DNA of 25,208 nt from Thermoplasmatota archaeon (GCA_030595765.1 JAUVCJ010000006.1:1-25208); one strand, 5' to 3'. Numbered from the stretch's first letter, positions 1 to 8,594 are shown. The notes: generated from the letters alone by a model not told the origin. Numbers and translations: made by a program.

Positions 1-40
1 CCGCACCTGTCTGCATCCGGCTTCAGGGTGGAGAAACAGG

Positions 41-50
41 TTTAAATGCA
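41..50 (+). promoter_or_regulatory. Candidate box A promoter of the surface protein gene
   Basis: An A/T element reading TTTAAATGCA resembles an archaeal TATA box. It would put transcript start near position 70-75 and leave a leader of about 50 bases before the ATG at 124. A GAGGTGA ribosome site lies 5 bases before that ATG. The call rests on the motif alone. Confidence 0.35.
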
Positions 51-123
51 TATGACCTGGCCTGACCCGACCAAGATGAAGAATGATGGGGTCACAGACA
101 AATTGAGAACATGAGGTGAACAC

Positions 124-2733
124 ATGACGAACTGTCCAAGCTGCTCAAACGCCCTAACCCTTGACAATACCACTAACCAGTGGTTCTGCAACACCTGCCA
201 GGCTTACCGGGTGCCTCAAGGCCAGGCTCCGCCTCCGCCAATGGCTTCAACTGGTGGGGCGCCTCCTCCTCCTCCCCCTCCTTCTGCTGGCTCTGCACCA
301 CCCCCTTCTGCTGGTGCCCCTCATTTAATAGGTTCCCCCCTGCCTGGAACTGATGGCCAGATTGTTTCTGGCTCCCAGGCGCCACCCTCTGTTTTACAGG
401 GCTCTGCTCCACCACCACCGCCTCCGCTTTCAGGAGCTGCCGCTTCCTCATCTGGGTCAACCCCGCTCCCACCTCCACCCCTTCCACCATTTTCAGGAGC
501 TGCTCCACCAGGGTCTTCTCTTCCTCCAAATTACACTAAACCCAGGGCAGGCAGGCCTGGCGGTTCTGGGTTAATGGGCCTGCTATCCAACAAGATGGTC
601 ATGCTTGGAGCAGTCGCCGTGGTTGTCATCCTGATTCTGGCTGCAGTTCTTGTCATTTCACCAGCCCCCACAAACACTCCAGCACCGTTTGGCTCGACTC
701 CAACTCCGATCACAATGACCACTGGTTCCTTTACTCCTCAAGGAGGCACCCAGGTAGTTTCAACAAGCGGTGGGACTGTTGCAGTGACCAACCCCTCCAG
801 CCCTATCAATGGTGTTAGGATAGATCTGCCTTCAGGGGCAGCCGACGAGAGCATCAGTGTGGATGTAAGCTACGCAGATGTGACAGACGTCCAGGGTCTT
901 CCACCTGAGGCATCTGTTGCTGGCAAGATGATAAACATTCAGACCAGCGGTTCAGCCGATTGGAACGAGTTCAAGGCCTTTGATGAGCCTGTTATTGTCA
1001 CATTGCCCTACGATACTTCCAGCCTCAATCCTGGCGAGGTGGTTCGGTACTATAGCTACGATGAGGATACTGATGTGCTCTCATCTGCTGGTTTTCTTGA
1101 TATAGATGAGAATGCCGGTACAGTGACATTCATGACCCGCACTTTCTCCAAGTTCGTGGCAGTGAAACTGGCCATGGAGGCCTCGGAGATGCTGGGTGTG
1201 GATGCAGGCTATGATACCGGTTTCAGGCCCAAGACTGATGGATTCTTTATTCCCAACGCAGGGTCATACATCAACCCTGGTGGCAACTGCATGGGGATGA
1301 GTAGCTTTGCCAGATACTACTATATGAATGAGAAAGCAGGTGATGGCACTGGCCTTTATAACAAGTATAGAGAGGGCAATGCCGACCAGTGGACTGATGA
1401 TGCCATAGCCATCGAACTTGCCACCAGAGCTCATACCGCTGAAAACGATATATGGTCCAAGACCAAGGGTGAAGAGTTGTATGAGAATACTCCGACATCC
1501 AGGGAGGTTGGGCTAAGCTGGATCCATGGGATGTTGGTGACTGGCTCACCCCAGCTGGTTGGCCTATATCAATTGATGCCTGATGGGAAAAAGCTTGGAG
1601 GCCATGCTGTTATGACCTATCGTTATGAAAACGGTGCCTTTGACATATATGACCCCAACCACCCAGGAACCGAGGCTGGTACCAGTGCAAGACAGATAGA
1701 TTTTACATTGGCAGATGGGTTCAAGTACGTCTATTCCTCTGGAACGACTTCAGGCTCTGGCACATATTCTTACAACATGTTCATGCACTGGGGGTACAAA
1801 GCCTTCCATCCGATAGCCACCTTTGCTGACCTCTATGATTTTGCTGAGAAGGGATTCAAGGATGATACTAAGTTTCCCACAATTATCCTGCTGGATGCAC
1901 ATACCAGTCCAAGCGGAGACACACCATCTGACAGTGACAGCGATGGAATACGGGACACAACCGAGACCACTACCATTATCGAGGCTAGCATAGTCGGAGG
2001 CAGTAAGCCTGTGGAAGGAGCACTATTATTTGTAAGCGGCCAGAGGTTCGAGGTTCCTGTTGATACTAGCGGCCACTTCAAGCAGGAGGTGCCGCTGTTC
2101 CAGGGGGATAACCCAATTGTGATAATGGCAACCGATAAACCCTACAAGAGCTGGGCAGGATACTATTCGGATGTGATCAGCTCCACGGCTTCCAAGACCA
2201 GCTTGACACTTACCCTGACCTGGGATACAGGAGAGACAGATGTAGACCTGCATGTTATGGAGCCCACATTGGATGGTGTAGATGGTAGGCATATTTACTA
2301 CAACAACAAGGGGTCAGCTGGGACTGGCAACCCATATCAGGACCTTGATGATAGGAATGGGTTTGGCCCTGAGCATTACTATGCTTCGGATGAAATGACC
2401 CTGCCAAACTATGTGGGAGGCGGAAAATCTCTTTATGGAGAATATCAGTTCAGGGTCCACTACTATGCCGACCACGATGATGACTGGGAGGAGTTCCAGA
2501 CGTTGTCATGGTATGCTAGGGCGGACTATCTGGCTTTTGTTGACCAGACCACAAAGCAGGAGCATTGGCAATCTTACAGCTGGAGTGGTAGCCTCTCATC
2601 CGCTGGGGGGTCCACAGGTTCGAATTTCTACACTTCGGGAGCTGCCTGGTCTTCGATCTTCACACTGGACTATCCTGCTCCAGACCCACTGATGTATAAC
2701 CTGCCACCACCGCCGCAAAATACTATGCCTTAG
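124..2733 (+). CDS. Membrane-anchored surface protein: zinc ribbon, Pro-rich linker, TM, papain-like and DUF2135 domains
   Basis: The 869-residue protein starts with a four-cysteine zinc ribbon (C4, C7, C22, C25). A linker rich in Pro, Ala and Ser follows (about 31-150), then a single TM helix at about 157-179. With no signal peptide, the ribbon is probably cytoplasmic and the rest outside. Residues 210-350 look like a beta-rich ZU5-like domain. Residues 375-580 resemble a papain-like fold: GGNCMGMSSFARYY holds C389, GGHAVMTY holds H494, and D510 or N512 could be the third residue. A Ser/Asp-rich joint leads to an Ig-like segment at about 625-690. The C-terminal part (about 695-840) has the TWDTGETDVDLHV signature of the YfaP/DUF2135 family. 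Start chosen from GAGGTGA upstream of ATG 124. Peptidase activity is an inference; a structural or transglutaminase-like role is also possible. Confidence 0.75.
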   Translation: MTNCPSCSNALTLDNTTNQWFCNTCQAYRVPQGQAPPPPMASTGGAPPPPPPPSAGSAPPPSAGAPHLIGSPLPGTDGQIVSGSQAPPSVLQGSAPPPPPPLSGAAASSSGSTPLPPPPLPPFSGAAPPGSSLPPNYTKPRAGRPGGSGLMGLLSNKMVMLGAVAVVVILILAAVLVISPAPTNTPAPFGSTPTPITMTTGSFTPQGGTQVVSTSGGTVAVTNPSSPINGVRIDLPSGAADESISVDVSYADVTDVQGLPPEASVAGKMINIQTSGSADWNEFKAFDEPVIVTLPYDTSSLNPGEVVRYYSYDEDTDVLSSAGFLDIDENAGTVTFMTRTFSKFVAVKLAMEASEMLGVDAGYDTGFRPKTDGFFIPNAGSYINPGGNCMGMSSFARYYYMNEKAGDGTGLYNKYREGNADQWTDDAIAIELATRAHTAENDIWSKTKGEELYENTPTSREVGLSWIHGMLVTGSPQLVGLYQLMPDGKKLGGHAVMTYRYENGAFDIYDPNHPGTEAGTSARQIDFTLADGFKYVYSSGTTSGSGTYSYNMFMHWGYKAFHPIATFADLYDFAEKGFKDDTKFPTIILLDAHTSPSGDTPSDSDSDGIRDTTETTTIIEASIVGGSKPVEGALLFVSGQRFEVPVDTSGHFKQEVPLFQGDNPIVIMATDKPYKSWAGYYSDVISSTASKTSLTLTLTWDTGETDVDLHVMEPTLDGVDGRHIYYNNKGSAGTGNPYQDLDDRNGFGPEHYYASDEMTLPNYVGGGKSLYGEYQFRVHYYADHDDDWEEFQTLSWYARADYLAFVDQTTKQEHWQSYSWSGSLSSAGGSTGSNFYTSGAAWSSIFTLDYPAPDPLMYNLPPPPQNTMP

Positions 2734-2894
2734 GAAGTAGAATCATATGCTCTAGGAAGTAGAACAATATGCATAGAAAGTAGAATAATTTGCCATTGGA
2801 AATAGAATGATATGCATAGAAAATAGGATACTATGCCATAGGAAACAGAATAATAAGCCCTAGGACGTAGAATAATTTGCCATAGGAAGTAGAG
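2731..2894. repeat. Degenerate tandem repeat, about 22-base period, 7 units plus a partial
   Basis: Units begin TAGGAAGTAGAA and end ATATGCCA, with lengths of 20-23 bases. They start at 2731, 2753, 2774, 2797, 2817, 2839, 2861 and 2883 (the last partial). The first unit begins on the TAG stop of the upstream gene, and the last codons before it (TACTATGCC) match the end of a unit. There are no unique spacers between units. Confidence 0.85.
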
Positions 2895-2985
2895 ATCTCC
2901 GGGATCATACTTAGTAAACAAATCTGGTTTAGTAAAATTGTTTTTGCTAAATGGGTAGGGCATTGTCATCATCTAGGCATCTAGA

Positions 2986-3468
2986 TCATTCAAGGGTTTT
3001 CAGAACTTTATGGCCAGCATCTGTCAGGTAATAGGCCTTCATCCGCCGCCCATTATCCTGTATTGGGGCTGTAGTTGCTCTTATAAGTCTATTCTTTTTC
3101 AGAATGCTCAGGTATCTGGATACCACACTGACATCGACTCCAACCACTTCTGCTATGCCAGGTTGGGTTCTAAGATGGGAGGCACCGGCCTTGTTTGAAA
3201 GCTCTGGGGCATTGCTTAGAGCTTTGAGCATTACCAGGCCTTTTCCATTTGGAGTGCCTTTCGGCTCCTTTTGCTGGTATCTAATAACTTTAAACTGCGC
3301 TTCATGCATGCTTGCCAGTTTTTCAAGTTTCTTCATAACCGCTTCGCGGGTACTTGAATCATCGAAACTGAGCCTTGCCCTGACTGTTTTAGAGGTCATT
3401 TCCATCCCTGATGGGCCGACAATCTCTGGGTTTACTATAAAACCGTTATCTGTTTTCGATTTTATCAT
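2986..3468 (-). CDS. Winged-helix transcriptional regulator downstream of phoU
   Basis: A 160-residue protein. Residues about 76-160 form a winged helix-turn-helix of the ArsR/MarR type: a recognition-helix region VDVSVVSRYLSILKKNRLI is followed by a basic wing (NGRRMKAYYLTDAG). The N-terminal 70 residues are not recognised and may bind a ligand or partner. Its ATG overlaps the TGA of the phoU-like gene as ATGA, so translation is probably coupled. It is the last gene of a symporter-phoU-regulator unit, so a role in phosphate-responsive control or autoregulation is inferred. No exact family was assigned. Confidence 0.7.
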   Translation of the reverse strand: MIKSKTDNGFIVNPEIVGPSGMEMTSKTVRARLSFDDSSTREAVMKKLEKLASMHEAQFKVIRYQQKEPKGTPNGKGLVMLKALSNAPELSNKAGASHLRTQPGIAEVVGVDVSVVSRYLSILKKNRLIRATTAPIQDNGRRMKAYYLTDAGHKVLKTLE

Positions 3469-4142
3469 CTCTTTGGCCGGAATGGATCCTTGTCATGGCC
3501 GAAGAGGGGGTATGGATTTACAACTGCCGTGCAAATATTTCGCAAATGGGCACTTGTGCGCCTAAGGTAGATCCCAAGGCTTGCATAAACGATCGCAGTG
3601 TTTGTGTTCATCTGCCCCACCTCGTTGAGCTTGTGGATGAGACTGTCATGGAGAACCTTGACGCCTCCATAGGATTCCAGCACCTTGTTTGCGTTCTCAA
3701 TTTCAGAGTTGCGGTAGCTCTCAAGGGCAAGATCGAACTGCTCAGTGATGGTGTCTCGCATGGTTTGGACTATGTAAACAAAATCCTTCTCTTCAAGGCG
3801 GGATGGGTATCTTAGACCCAAGCCAGCTATACCCTTACAGTAATCCCCGATGCGCTCGTAGCCTGTGGCCACGCTTGTCATGACCAGTGCTGCTCCCAGG
3901 TCTGGGGCTCTGTTGACTGCCAGGTACTTCAGTATGTTGCTCCTGACACTCACTTCGTATTTGTTGATGACCTTGTCCTCGTCTGAGATCTCGGCTGCAC
4001 GTTCGTCCAAGTTATTGAGCAGGCAATCGTATGAATCCTCGAATATGCCCTTGCACACCCGGTTCATCTCACCAATTTCCTCGTATATGCCCAAAAGAAG
4101 CTTGCTCTTGGTCAGTGCATCGTACATCATCCTAAAAGCCAT
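3465..4142 (-). CDS. PhoU domain protein
   Basis: A 225-residue, almost entirely helical protein with two PhoU-type three-helix bundles (about 10-110 and 115-210). The hallmark ATGYERIGDYCKGI matches the PhoU metal-binding ERIGDxxxNI motif; the second bundle has the weaker YLRRTSAHLRNI. PhoU proteins bind metal clusters and restrain phosphate uptake by contacting transporters or kinases. The gene lies 53 bases after a Na/Pi symporter that lacks its own PhoU domain. It probably supplies that domain as a separate subunit. The stop overlaps the next gene by 4 bases. Confidence 0.85.
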   Translation of the reverse strand: MAFRMMYDALTKSKLLLGIYEEIGEMNRVCKGIFEDSYDCLLNNLDERAAEISDEDKVINKYEVSVRSNILKYLAVNRAPDLGAALVMTSVATGYERIGDYCKGIAGLGLRYPSRLEEKDFVYIVQTMRDTITEQFDLALESYRNSEIENANKVLESYGGVKVLHDSLIHKLNEVGQMNTNTAIVYASLGIYLRRTSAHLRNICTAVVNPYPLFGHDKDPFRPKR

Positions 4143-4195
4143 TCATAACCCTCCATTGAACGAATCATTCGTAGTACACAATTTAAACACCCCAT

Positions 4196-5665
4196 TCATA
4201 ACACTCCTGCCAGCAATAGATAGATAATGGGGAATATATAGGATACCCCAATAACTTGCCCAAACACCATGACAAAGAAGCCTTTTCGTGAGGCCGCAAC
4301 CCAGTGTCCTGCCTTTTCTGCAAGATAGATCGGCAGTTTCCTGAGTGGTTTCAAACCATATATGATAGCGGTGCCTGTGACATTGAACAATAGATGAACG
4401 AAAGCCAGGGTGACTCCTGCAGCACCTCCAGCAGCTAATGCAGCCAGCATGGCAGTCATCGTGGTCCCGATGTTGGCTCCGATGGTGTATGGCAGTATCT
4501 TCTTGATCGATAGTATTCCAGCACCTATCAGTGGAACCAGCAGTGATGTAGTAATAGAGCTGCTCTGGACAAGGCATGTAAAGCCAAGTGCAAGAAGGAA
4601 GGAGGACATCGGTCCCTTGAACAGGGTATCGTTGACCAGGCTCTCGTATCTGCCTATCATGAGGCTTCTCATGGATTTGACTATATACTTCAAAGCCACA
4701 AAGAGCATCACCATGCCAATGATAATGAGCACGACCCCGATTTGATCCGGTGTAATGGTCGCCACCATGTTTTTGGTCGCATTGATGATCGGTTCTGTGA
4801 TCAATTTGGCTGGAGAGGCAACTTTAAGCCCTCCCATGCCCACAAATGCTTTTTGCATGACCGTGGCAGTGTCTTGGAGTATGTGGGTGGATAATTCAAT
4901 TGGCAGGATTATTATCACAGCTATGATATTGAAGTAGTATTGCACCATGGAGCCACCGAAGGCTCTGCTGAACTCTTCCTTACGAGTGATATGACCAAAA
5001 GAGACGATTATGCTGGTGATGGCTGTTCCGATGTTGGAGCCCAATATGGCTGGTATGGCCATCTCTACTGGCATTATGCCAGCGGCAGTCAGTGTCACTA
5101 GGATACTTGTGGTTGCAGATGAGCTCTGTATAATCGCTGTTGCAAGAAGGCCTATGCAGAACGCCGACATTGGGTCGGATATTGTGGCGAGAAGATCGTC
5201 CGTGAAACCAGAGCCAAGGGACTTGAAGCCTCCTCCTACCATGTTTATGCTCAGCAGGAAAATATAGATGGATAGGAACATAATTGTGATCCTGTACCAT
5301 TTTGCGTTGGCCAGATCGTGCATGACTCTCTTGAAAGGACTTCTTATCACTCTCATGAACGAGGGTCTGGTAGGCACCTTTCTTTTGAATCTCCTTTTTT
5401 CTTTGTTCCTCGCCTTTTTTTCAACAGGTGATGCTTCCTGGTTAGGCTTCGAGATCTCAGTGTTATCCTCAGTTGTAGCTCCATGGTCATGCTTAGGGTT
5501 TTCAGTCTCCTCTATAGAAGCAGTTCTCTGACTAGGAGCACCTTGGCTAGGTTGTGAGATCGAAGGGATATCCACAGAAGCCTCTGGCTCGGTGTCCTGG
5601 TCAATTAGCCCGTTTTCCTCCGGGCCATCCCCGTTGTTATTGCCTTGTTCCATTACCCCACCCAT
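4196..5665 (-). CDS. Sodium/phosphate symporter, NptA/PNaS family
   Basis: This 489-residue membrane protein shows the inverted duplication of Na/Pi-II cotransporters. It has two QSSS signatures (QSSSATTS at 180 and QSSSITTS at 367), each followed by a GSNIGT or GANIGT motif (209 and 397). It imports phosphate with sodium. Many bacterial NptA/YjbB proteins end in a PhoU domain; this one stops after the last TM helix and a phoU-like gene follows. The first 120 residues are a hydrophilic extension, acidic at first and then strongly basic (about 83-110). Such extensions can be regulatory, but its role here is unknown. The start could be ATG 5665 or ATG 5653, which follows a G-rich stretch. Confidence 0.9.
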   Translation of the reverse strand: MGGVMEQGNNNGDGPEENGLIDQDTEPEASVDIPSISQPSQGAPSQRTASIEETENPKHDHGATTEDNTEISKPNQEASPVEKKARNKEKRRFKRKVPTRPSFMRVIRSPFKRVMHDLANAKWYRITIMFLSIYIFLLSINMVGGGFKSLGSGFTDDLLATISDPMSAFCIGLLATAIIQSSSATTSILVTLTAAGIMPVEMAIPAILGSNIGTAITSIIVSFGHITRKEEFSRAFGGSMVQYYFNIIAVIIILPIELSTHILQDTATVMQKAFVGMGGLKVASPAKLITEPIINATKNMVATITPDQIGVVLIIIGMVMLFVALKYIVKSMRSLMIGRYESLVNDTLFKGPMSSFLLALGFTCLVQSSSITTSLLVPLIGAGILSIKKILPYTIGANIGTTMTAMLAALAAGGAAGVTLAFVHLLFNVTGTAIIYGLKPLRKLPIYLAEKAGHWVAASRKGFFVMVFGQVIGVSYIFPIIYLLLAGVL

Positions 5666-5684
5666 GTGCCAGGCATTGAATATA

Positions 5685-5720
5685 TGTCAGAACATACTTG
5701 TCAGAATGATACATATATTT
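5685..5720 (-). promoter_or_regulatory. Symporter promoter with a TGTCAGAA direct repeat
   Basis: A box A-like AAATATATGT (minus strand, 5711-5720) predicts transcript start near 5690. Two TGTCAGAA copies (5685-5692 and 5699-5706, 14 bases apart) sit across that start, where a repressor would act. A PhoU-linked regulator is an obvious candidate, but no binding data exist. Confidence 0.4.
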
Positions 5721-5734
5721 CAACCTATTCTATA

Positions 5735-5836
5735 GAAAGTATGCACCCCTATAGAGACTATATAGAGATGGGTTCGATCTATGGCAATATCTATGACCAT
5801 AATGCTTTAAAGCAATTCTATAACCATCTATAACCG
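5735..5836. repeat. CTATA-rich degenerate repeats in the gap upstream of the symporter
   Basis: Short repeated words fill this gap: CTATAGA, CTATAGAGA, TATAGAGA, TCTATGG, TCTATGA. An adjacent pair TCTATAACCA/TCTATAACCG lies at 5817-5826 and 5827-5836. The rest of 5666-5927 shows nothing else that I can name. Confidence 0.45.
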
Positions 5837-5927
5837 CGATTCCATGAACGTAATGTAATAATGGCATTTACTTATCTTGCTAGTTGTAGTGAGAACGTGG
5901 AGATATGAAAAAATTAGAATTAGTGAA

Positions 5928-7220
5928 TTATTCCTCACCCAGCGCAGTTTCAGCCTTCTTTAGGAACTTATTTGCACCGATTCTCTTGAAGATATCTCTG
6001 GCCTTGATCAAGAATGTCTTTGATTCCTTTTCGTCACCTTTGAGTGCCAGTGTATTGCCCCATTCCAGGTAGAGGTGCCCTTCATTCATAGGGGATTTGC
6101 CAGTTTCCAGGAAGCTTTTTGCCTTCTCAAAGTTCTCCTCGGCCTCTTTCCAGTTCTTCTTGAGGCCGTAGGCGATGAATAGCACACGATAACTTGCTAA
6201 TGCTCCAATATCATCCTTGATCCTTTCAAGGATTTCGATGGCTTCTAGGCTGTTCTTGATGGCTTGTTCGGGATTTCCGCTTTTTGCCAGGGCTTCTCCA
6301 GCATTGAATAGGCTCCATGCAACATATCTTTCGTGTTGAATGATGCTTGCAACCTCTCTGCATTTGTCAAAATCTTCAATGGCTTTGTCCCATTCCTCCC
6401 TTTGGAGGTGTGTATCACCAAGATTGTTATAGGCTCGTGAGACCTGCTGGTGGTTCCTGACTTCTTCTAGAATTGGAATCGCTTTTTCGAACTGCTCTAT
6501 GGTCTTGTCCATGTCGCCTGTGTCCGAGTATACCATACCCATGTCAATGTAGGCAGTTCCGATAGTGTCTCTGTCTCTGGTCTTTTCAGCAAACTCAACA
6601 GCTAGGTTGTAGCATTCAAGGGATTTGTCGTATCTTCCTTGGGTGTAGCCTATGTATCCAAGGCCTCGATAAGCATCTGCCATTCCAATGGCATTTCCGG
6701 TCTTCTCACCCAGTGAAATGCTCTTGTTGTAGTAACGCTCAGCATCCTCCCAGCGTTTTGTTTCCTTGTAAATGTGTGCGGTGTTGCGCAGAGCTTCTGA
6801 CTCCTTGAGCTTATAATCAAAATTTTGGGTGATGTTCAGAGCCCGCCTGTAGTAAGTTTCGGCTTCATCGAACTCTCCTGTTGCGCTACAAACATTACCC
6901 ATGTTAACATAGGCGTTGACAAGCTTGCGTCTACCAGTGTCGGACCTATCATCCTTTGCAACACCTTCGAGATCCACCAGAGCCTTCAATTTTTGAATTT
7001 TTTTGGTAATCTCTTCACCCTTGTGAAAGCCATGCTTCTCCTTGATGGTGCGATTCAATGAAGTTACAAGTTGCATGATGGCGCCAGGGCTGATGTTTTC
7101 GAGCCTGATGTTGTGTTTGGTGCACACTTCATTCAGAATAGTAAGTCCCTCTTGACCCAATTCTTTGCTCATGATGGTGCGAATCTCGATGCCGATGCGG
7201 CCCCCGATGCGCTGCTCCAT
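5928..7220 (-). CDS. TPR repeat protein (LGN/Pins-like repeats)
   Basis: 430 residues. About eight tetratricopeptide repeats with a 40-residue period run from about 103 to 420; examples are AYVNMGNVCSATGEFDEAE, AYRGLGYIGYTQGRYDKSLE and AYNNLGDTHLQREEWDKAIE. The 40-residue spacing is that of the TPR_12/LGN class, which usually binds peptides or partner proteins. The first 95 residues are a separate helical domain that I do not recognise. No signal peptide or TM is seen, so it is cytoplasmic. A GAGGG ribosome site precedes the ATG, and a box A lies about 55 bases upstream. It is transcribed alone. The partner is unknown. Confidence 0.8.
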   Translation of the reverse strand: MEQRIGGRIGIEIRTIMSKELGQEGLTILNEVCTKHNIRLENISPGAIMQLVTSLNRTIKEKHGFHKGEEITKKIQKLKALVDLEGVAKDDRSDTGRRKLVNAYVNMGNVCSATGEFDEAETYYRRALNITQNFDYKLKESEALRNTAHIYKETKRWEDAERYYNKSISLGEKTGNAIGMADAYRGLGYIGYTQGRYDKSLECYNLAVEFAEKTRDRDTIGTAYIDMGMVYSDTGDMDKTIEQFEKAIPILEEVRNHQQVSRAYNNLGDTHLQREEWDKAIEDFDKCREVASIIQHERYVAWSLFNAGEALAKSGNPEQAIKNSLEAIEILERIKDDIGALASYRVLFIAYGLKKNWKEAEENFEKAKSFLETGKSPMNEGHLYLEWGNTLALKGDEKESKTFLIKARDIFKRIGANKFLKKAETALGEE

Positions 7221-7273
7221 AATTTTCTAACCCTCAATTATTACAAAAGGTTGGTAGATTATTTAGCTTTGTT

Positions 7274-7283
7274 GATTTATATG
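7274..7283 (-). promoter_or_regulatory. Box A of the TPR protein gene
   Basis: On the minus strand the sequence reads CATATAAATC, a good archaeal TATA match. It places transcript start near 7252, followed by a leader with GAGGG and then ATG 7220. Confidence 0.45.
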
Positions 7284-7341
7284 CAACAACCCTGATTTTT
7301 CAAAGTAACATTATTTCTTCAACAAGAGTTCTCACTTTTCT

Positions 7342-8289
7342 TCAACATGATTTATTATTCGAGATCTCTTCAATGCGACCTCTCTCAATTCGAGACCCAA
7401 ATCCTAATATCAGCCCGAGCAGGGTCTCGTTGACCGGGGTGGGAATCCCTAGCTTTTTCCCATGCTCAACAAAGGAGCCTGTTATTGCTTCGATCTCGGT
7501 ACGCCTGCCACACTCCACATCTGTTAGCATGCTGGATCTATTATGATAGGTGTTTTTTATGATGCTAAGTGTCTTGGCTTCAATATCCGACTCTGGCAAT
7601 GTGATGCCAGCACCTGTAAGCACAGCCTCGCATTCATCCGAGATCAATCTTATCAATTCCCTAAGCTCTGCAGATTTTGGGATCTGGCCGTTAGTTCTTC
7701 CGGTCAGGGCAGAAAGCGGGTTTATGCTGCAGTTGGCAGCAGCTTTCAGCCATAAATGTCCATTGATGTTGTCTGTAACCTCTGCTGGCAGTTTGCTGGC
7801 CTCAAGGGCAGTGATGAATCTATCAAGCAATGGCGTTCTGCCTCCATCAGGGTATCCGAATACAAGGTCCCCATATCCATTATGCTCAACTTTTCCTGGC
7901 GCCTTGAGTATCGATCCCATGCTAGTCATGCCGCCTATCACCCTGTTCCTGCCCAATGCGATCTGGAGCATCTCTACGTTCCCGACACCATTCTGCAAGG
8001 ATATGATCGGGCAGTCCAGGGGGAGGTTGGCCAGCTCATTGGCCGCATTGAGAGTATCGTAGCTCTTTATTGGGAGGAGAATGAGGTCTGGATCAAGAAA
8101 CTCTATGGGCGAACCCACCACGATGGGTCTTGTATGTGTTTTTATAATGCCACTAATACGCAGGCCGTTGCGTGCGATCTCATCCATGTGAGCTTGATCT
8201 CTCGAATAGAGCCCAACCTGGTTGGCTCGGGCAAGCAATCCACCTATAAGGCAACCAATGGCTCCAGCACCGTAGATAAGTATGCGCAT
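7342..8289 (-). CDS. panE: 2-dehydropantoate 2-reductase (ketopantoate reductase)
   Basis: 315 residues, close to the family's usual length of about 300. It reduces ketopantoate to pantoate with NADPH in coenzyme A synthesis. The N-terminal Rossmann motif is GAGAIG (7-12), and QNGVGN (100-105) is also conserved. The catalytic lysine is K182 in LKAAANCSINPLSALTG, with N186 four residues later as in the E. coli enzyme. SSMLTDVECGRRTEIE near the C-terminus carries the conserved Ser and Glu that bind substrate. All key residues are present. The gene is monocistronic and divergent from the AbrB-PhoU gene. PanE homologues can act on related 2-keto acids, so exact substrate is an inference. Confidence 0.88.
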   Translation of the reverse strand: MRILIYGAGAIGCLIGGLLARANQVGLYSRDQAHMDEIARNGLRISGIIKTHTRPIVVGSPIEFLDPDLILLPIKSYDTLNAANELANLPLDCPIISLQNGVGNVEMLQIALGRNRVIGGMTSMGSILKAPGKVEHNGYGDLVFGYPDGGRTPLLDRFITALEASKLPAEVTDNINGHLWLKAAANCSINPLSALTGRTNGQIPKSAELRELIRLISDECEAVLTGAGITLPESDIEAKTLSIIKNTYHNRSSMLTDVECGRRTEIEAITGSFVEHGKKLGIPTPVNETLLGLILGFGSRIERGRIEEISNNKSC

Positions 8290-8353
8290 TGTCTCTCTGA
8301 AGGCATATGAGCCACATAATTCTTTTCATCCGAGCCCGTTGACCCTTTCCATT

Positions 8354-8375
8354 ATACTCCTTGAAAATGGAGTAT
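8354..8375. repeat. Perfect 7-base inverted repeat ATACTCC-N8-GGAGTAT
   Basis: Arms at 8354-8360 and 8369-8375 flank the 8-base loop TTGAAAAT. It lies about 65-85 bases upstream of panE. It may be an operator or a small hairpin; there is no downstream T-run to suggest a terminator. Confidence 0.45.
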
Positions 8376-8570
8376 GTCCAGGCATCCACCTGATCCTCAA
8401 GGTCTTGAAAATTAGAATGCAAATGTTGAAATCGCTCTTTTGTTCATTGGTGTGTCACCATTTCCATCGCGGTAGGGGATGATCAAATACCTTTTCGAAA
8501 GAGAATATATATGGGTCTGGAGGGATAGGAAAGCATTAGTGTGCTATAGTGATATATATAGTTCTACGTC

Positions 8571-8594
8571 AAATATATAGATATTCTTTTAAAC
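8571..8594 (+). promoter_or_regulatory. Box A candidates for the AbrB-PhoU gene
   Basis: AAATATATAG (8571-8580) would start transcription near 8601, leaving a short leader that includes the CAGGTGAGG ribosome site. A second A/T element, CTTTTAAAC (8586-8594), is close enough that transcript start would fall within the ribosome site. The first is preferred. Confidence 0.4.

Noticed and set aside
173..529. Minus-strand frame of 118 codons
   Set aside because: It is the complement of the Pro-rich linker of the surface protein, with the composition expected of a shadow frame.
2731..2894. CRISPR array
   Set aside because: Units adjoin directly with no unique spacers, are degenerate, and no cas genes are present. 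The same applies to the arrays at 12528, 13447, 16711 and 17588.
3104..3565. Plus-strand frame of 153 codons
   Set aside because: It lies opposite the winged-helix and phoU genes, which have clear family motifs. No motif or ribosome site is seen.
7550..8310. Two long plus-strand frames opposite panE
   Set aside because: panE carries all its catalytic motifs on the minus strand. The opposing frames show none.
8180..8422. Minus-strand frame of 80 codons running into panE
   Set aside because: It overlaps the N-terminal coding part of panE in another frame and has no recognisable motif or ribosome site.
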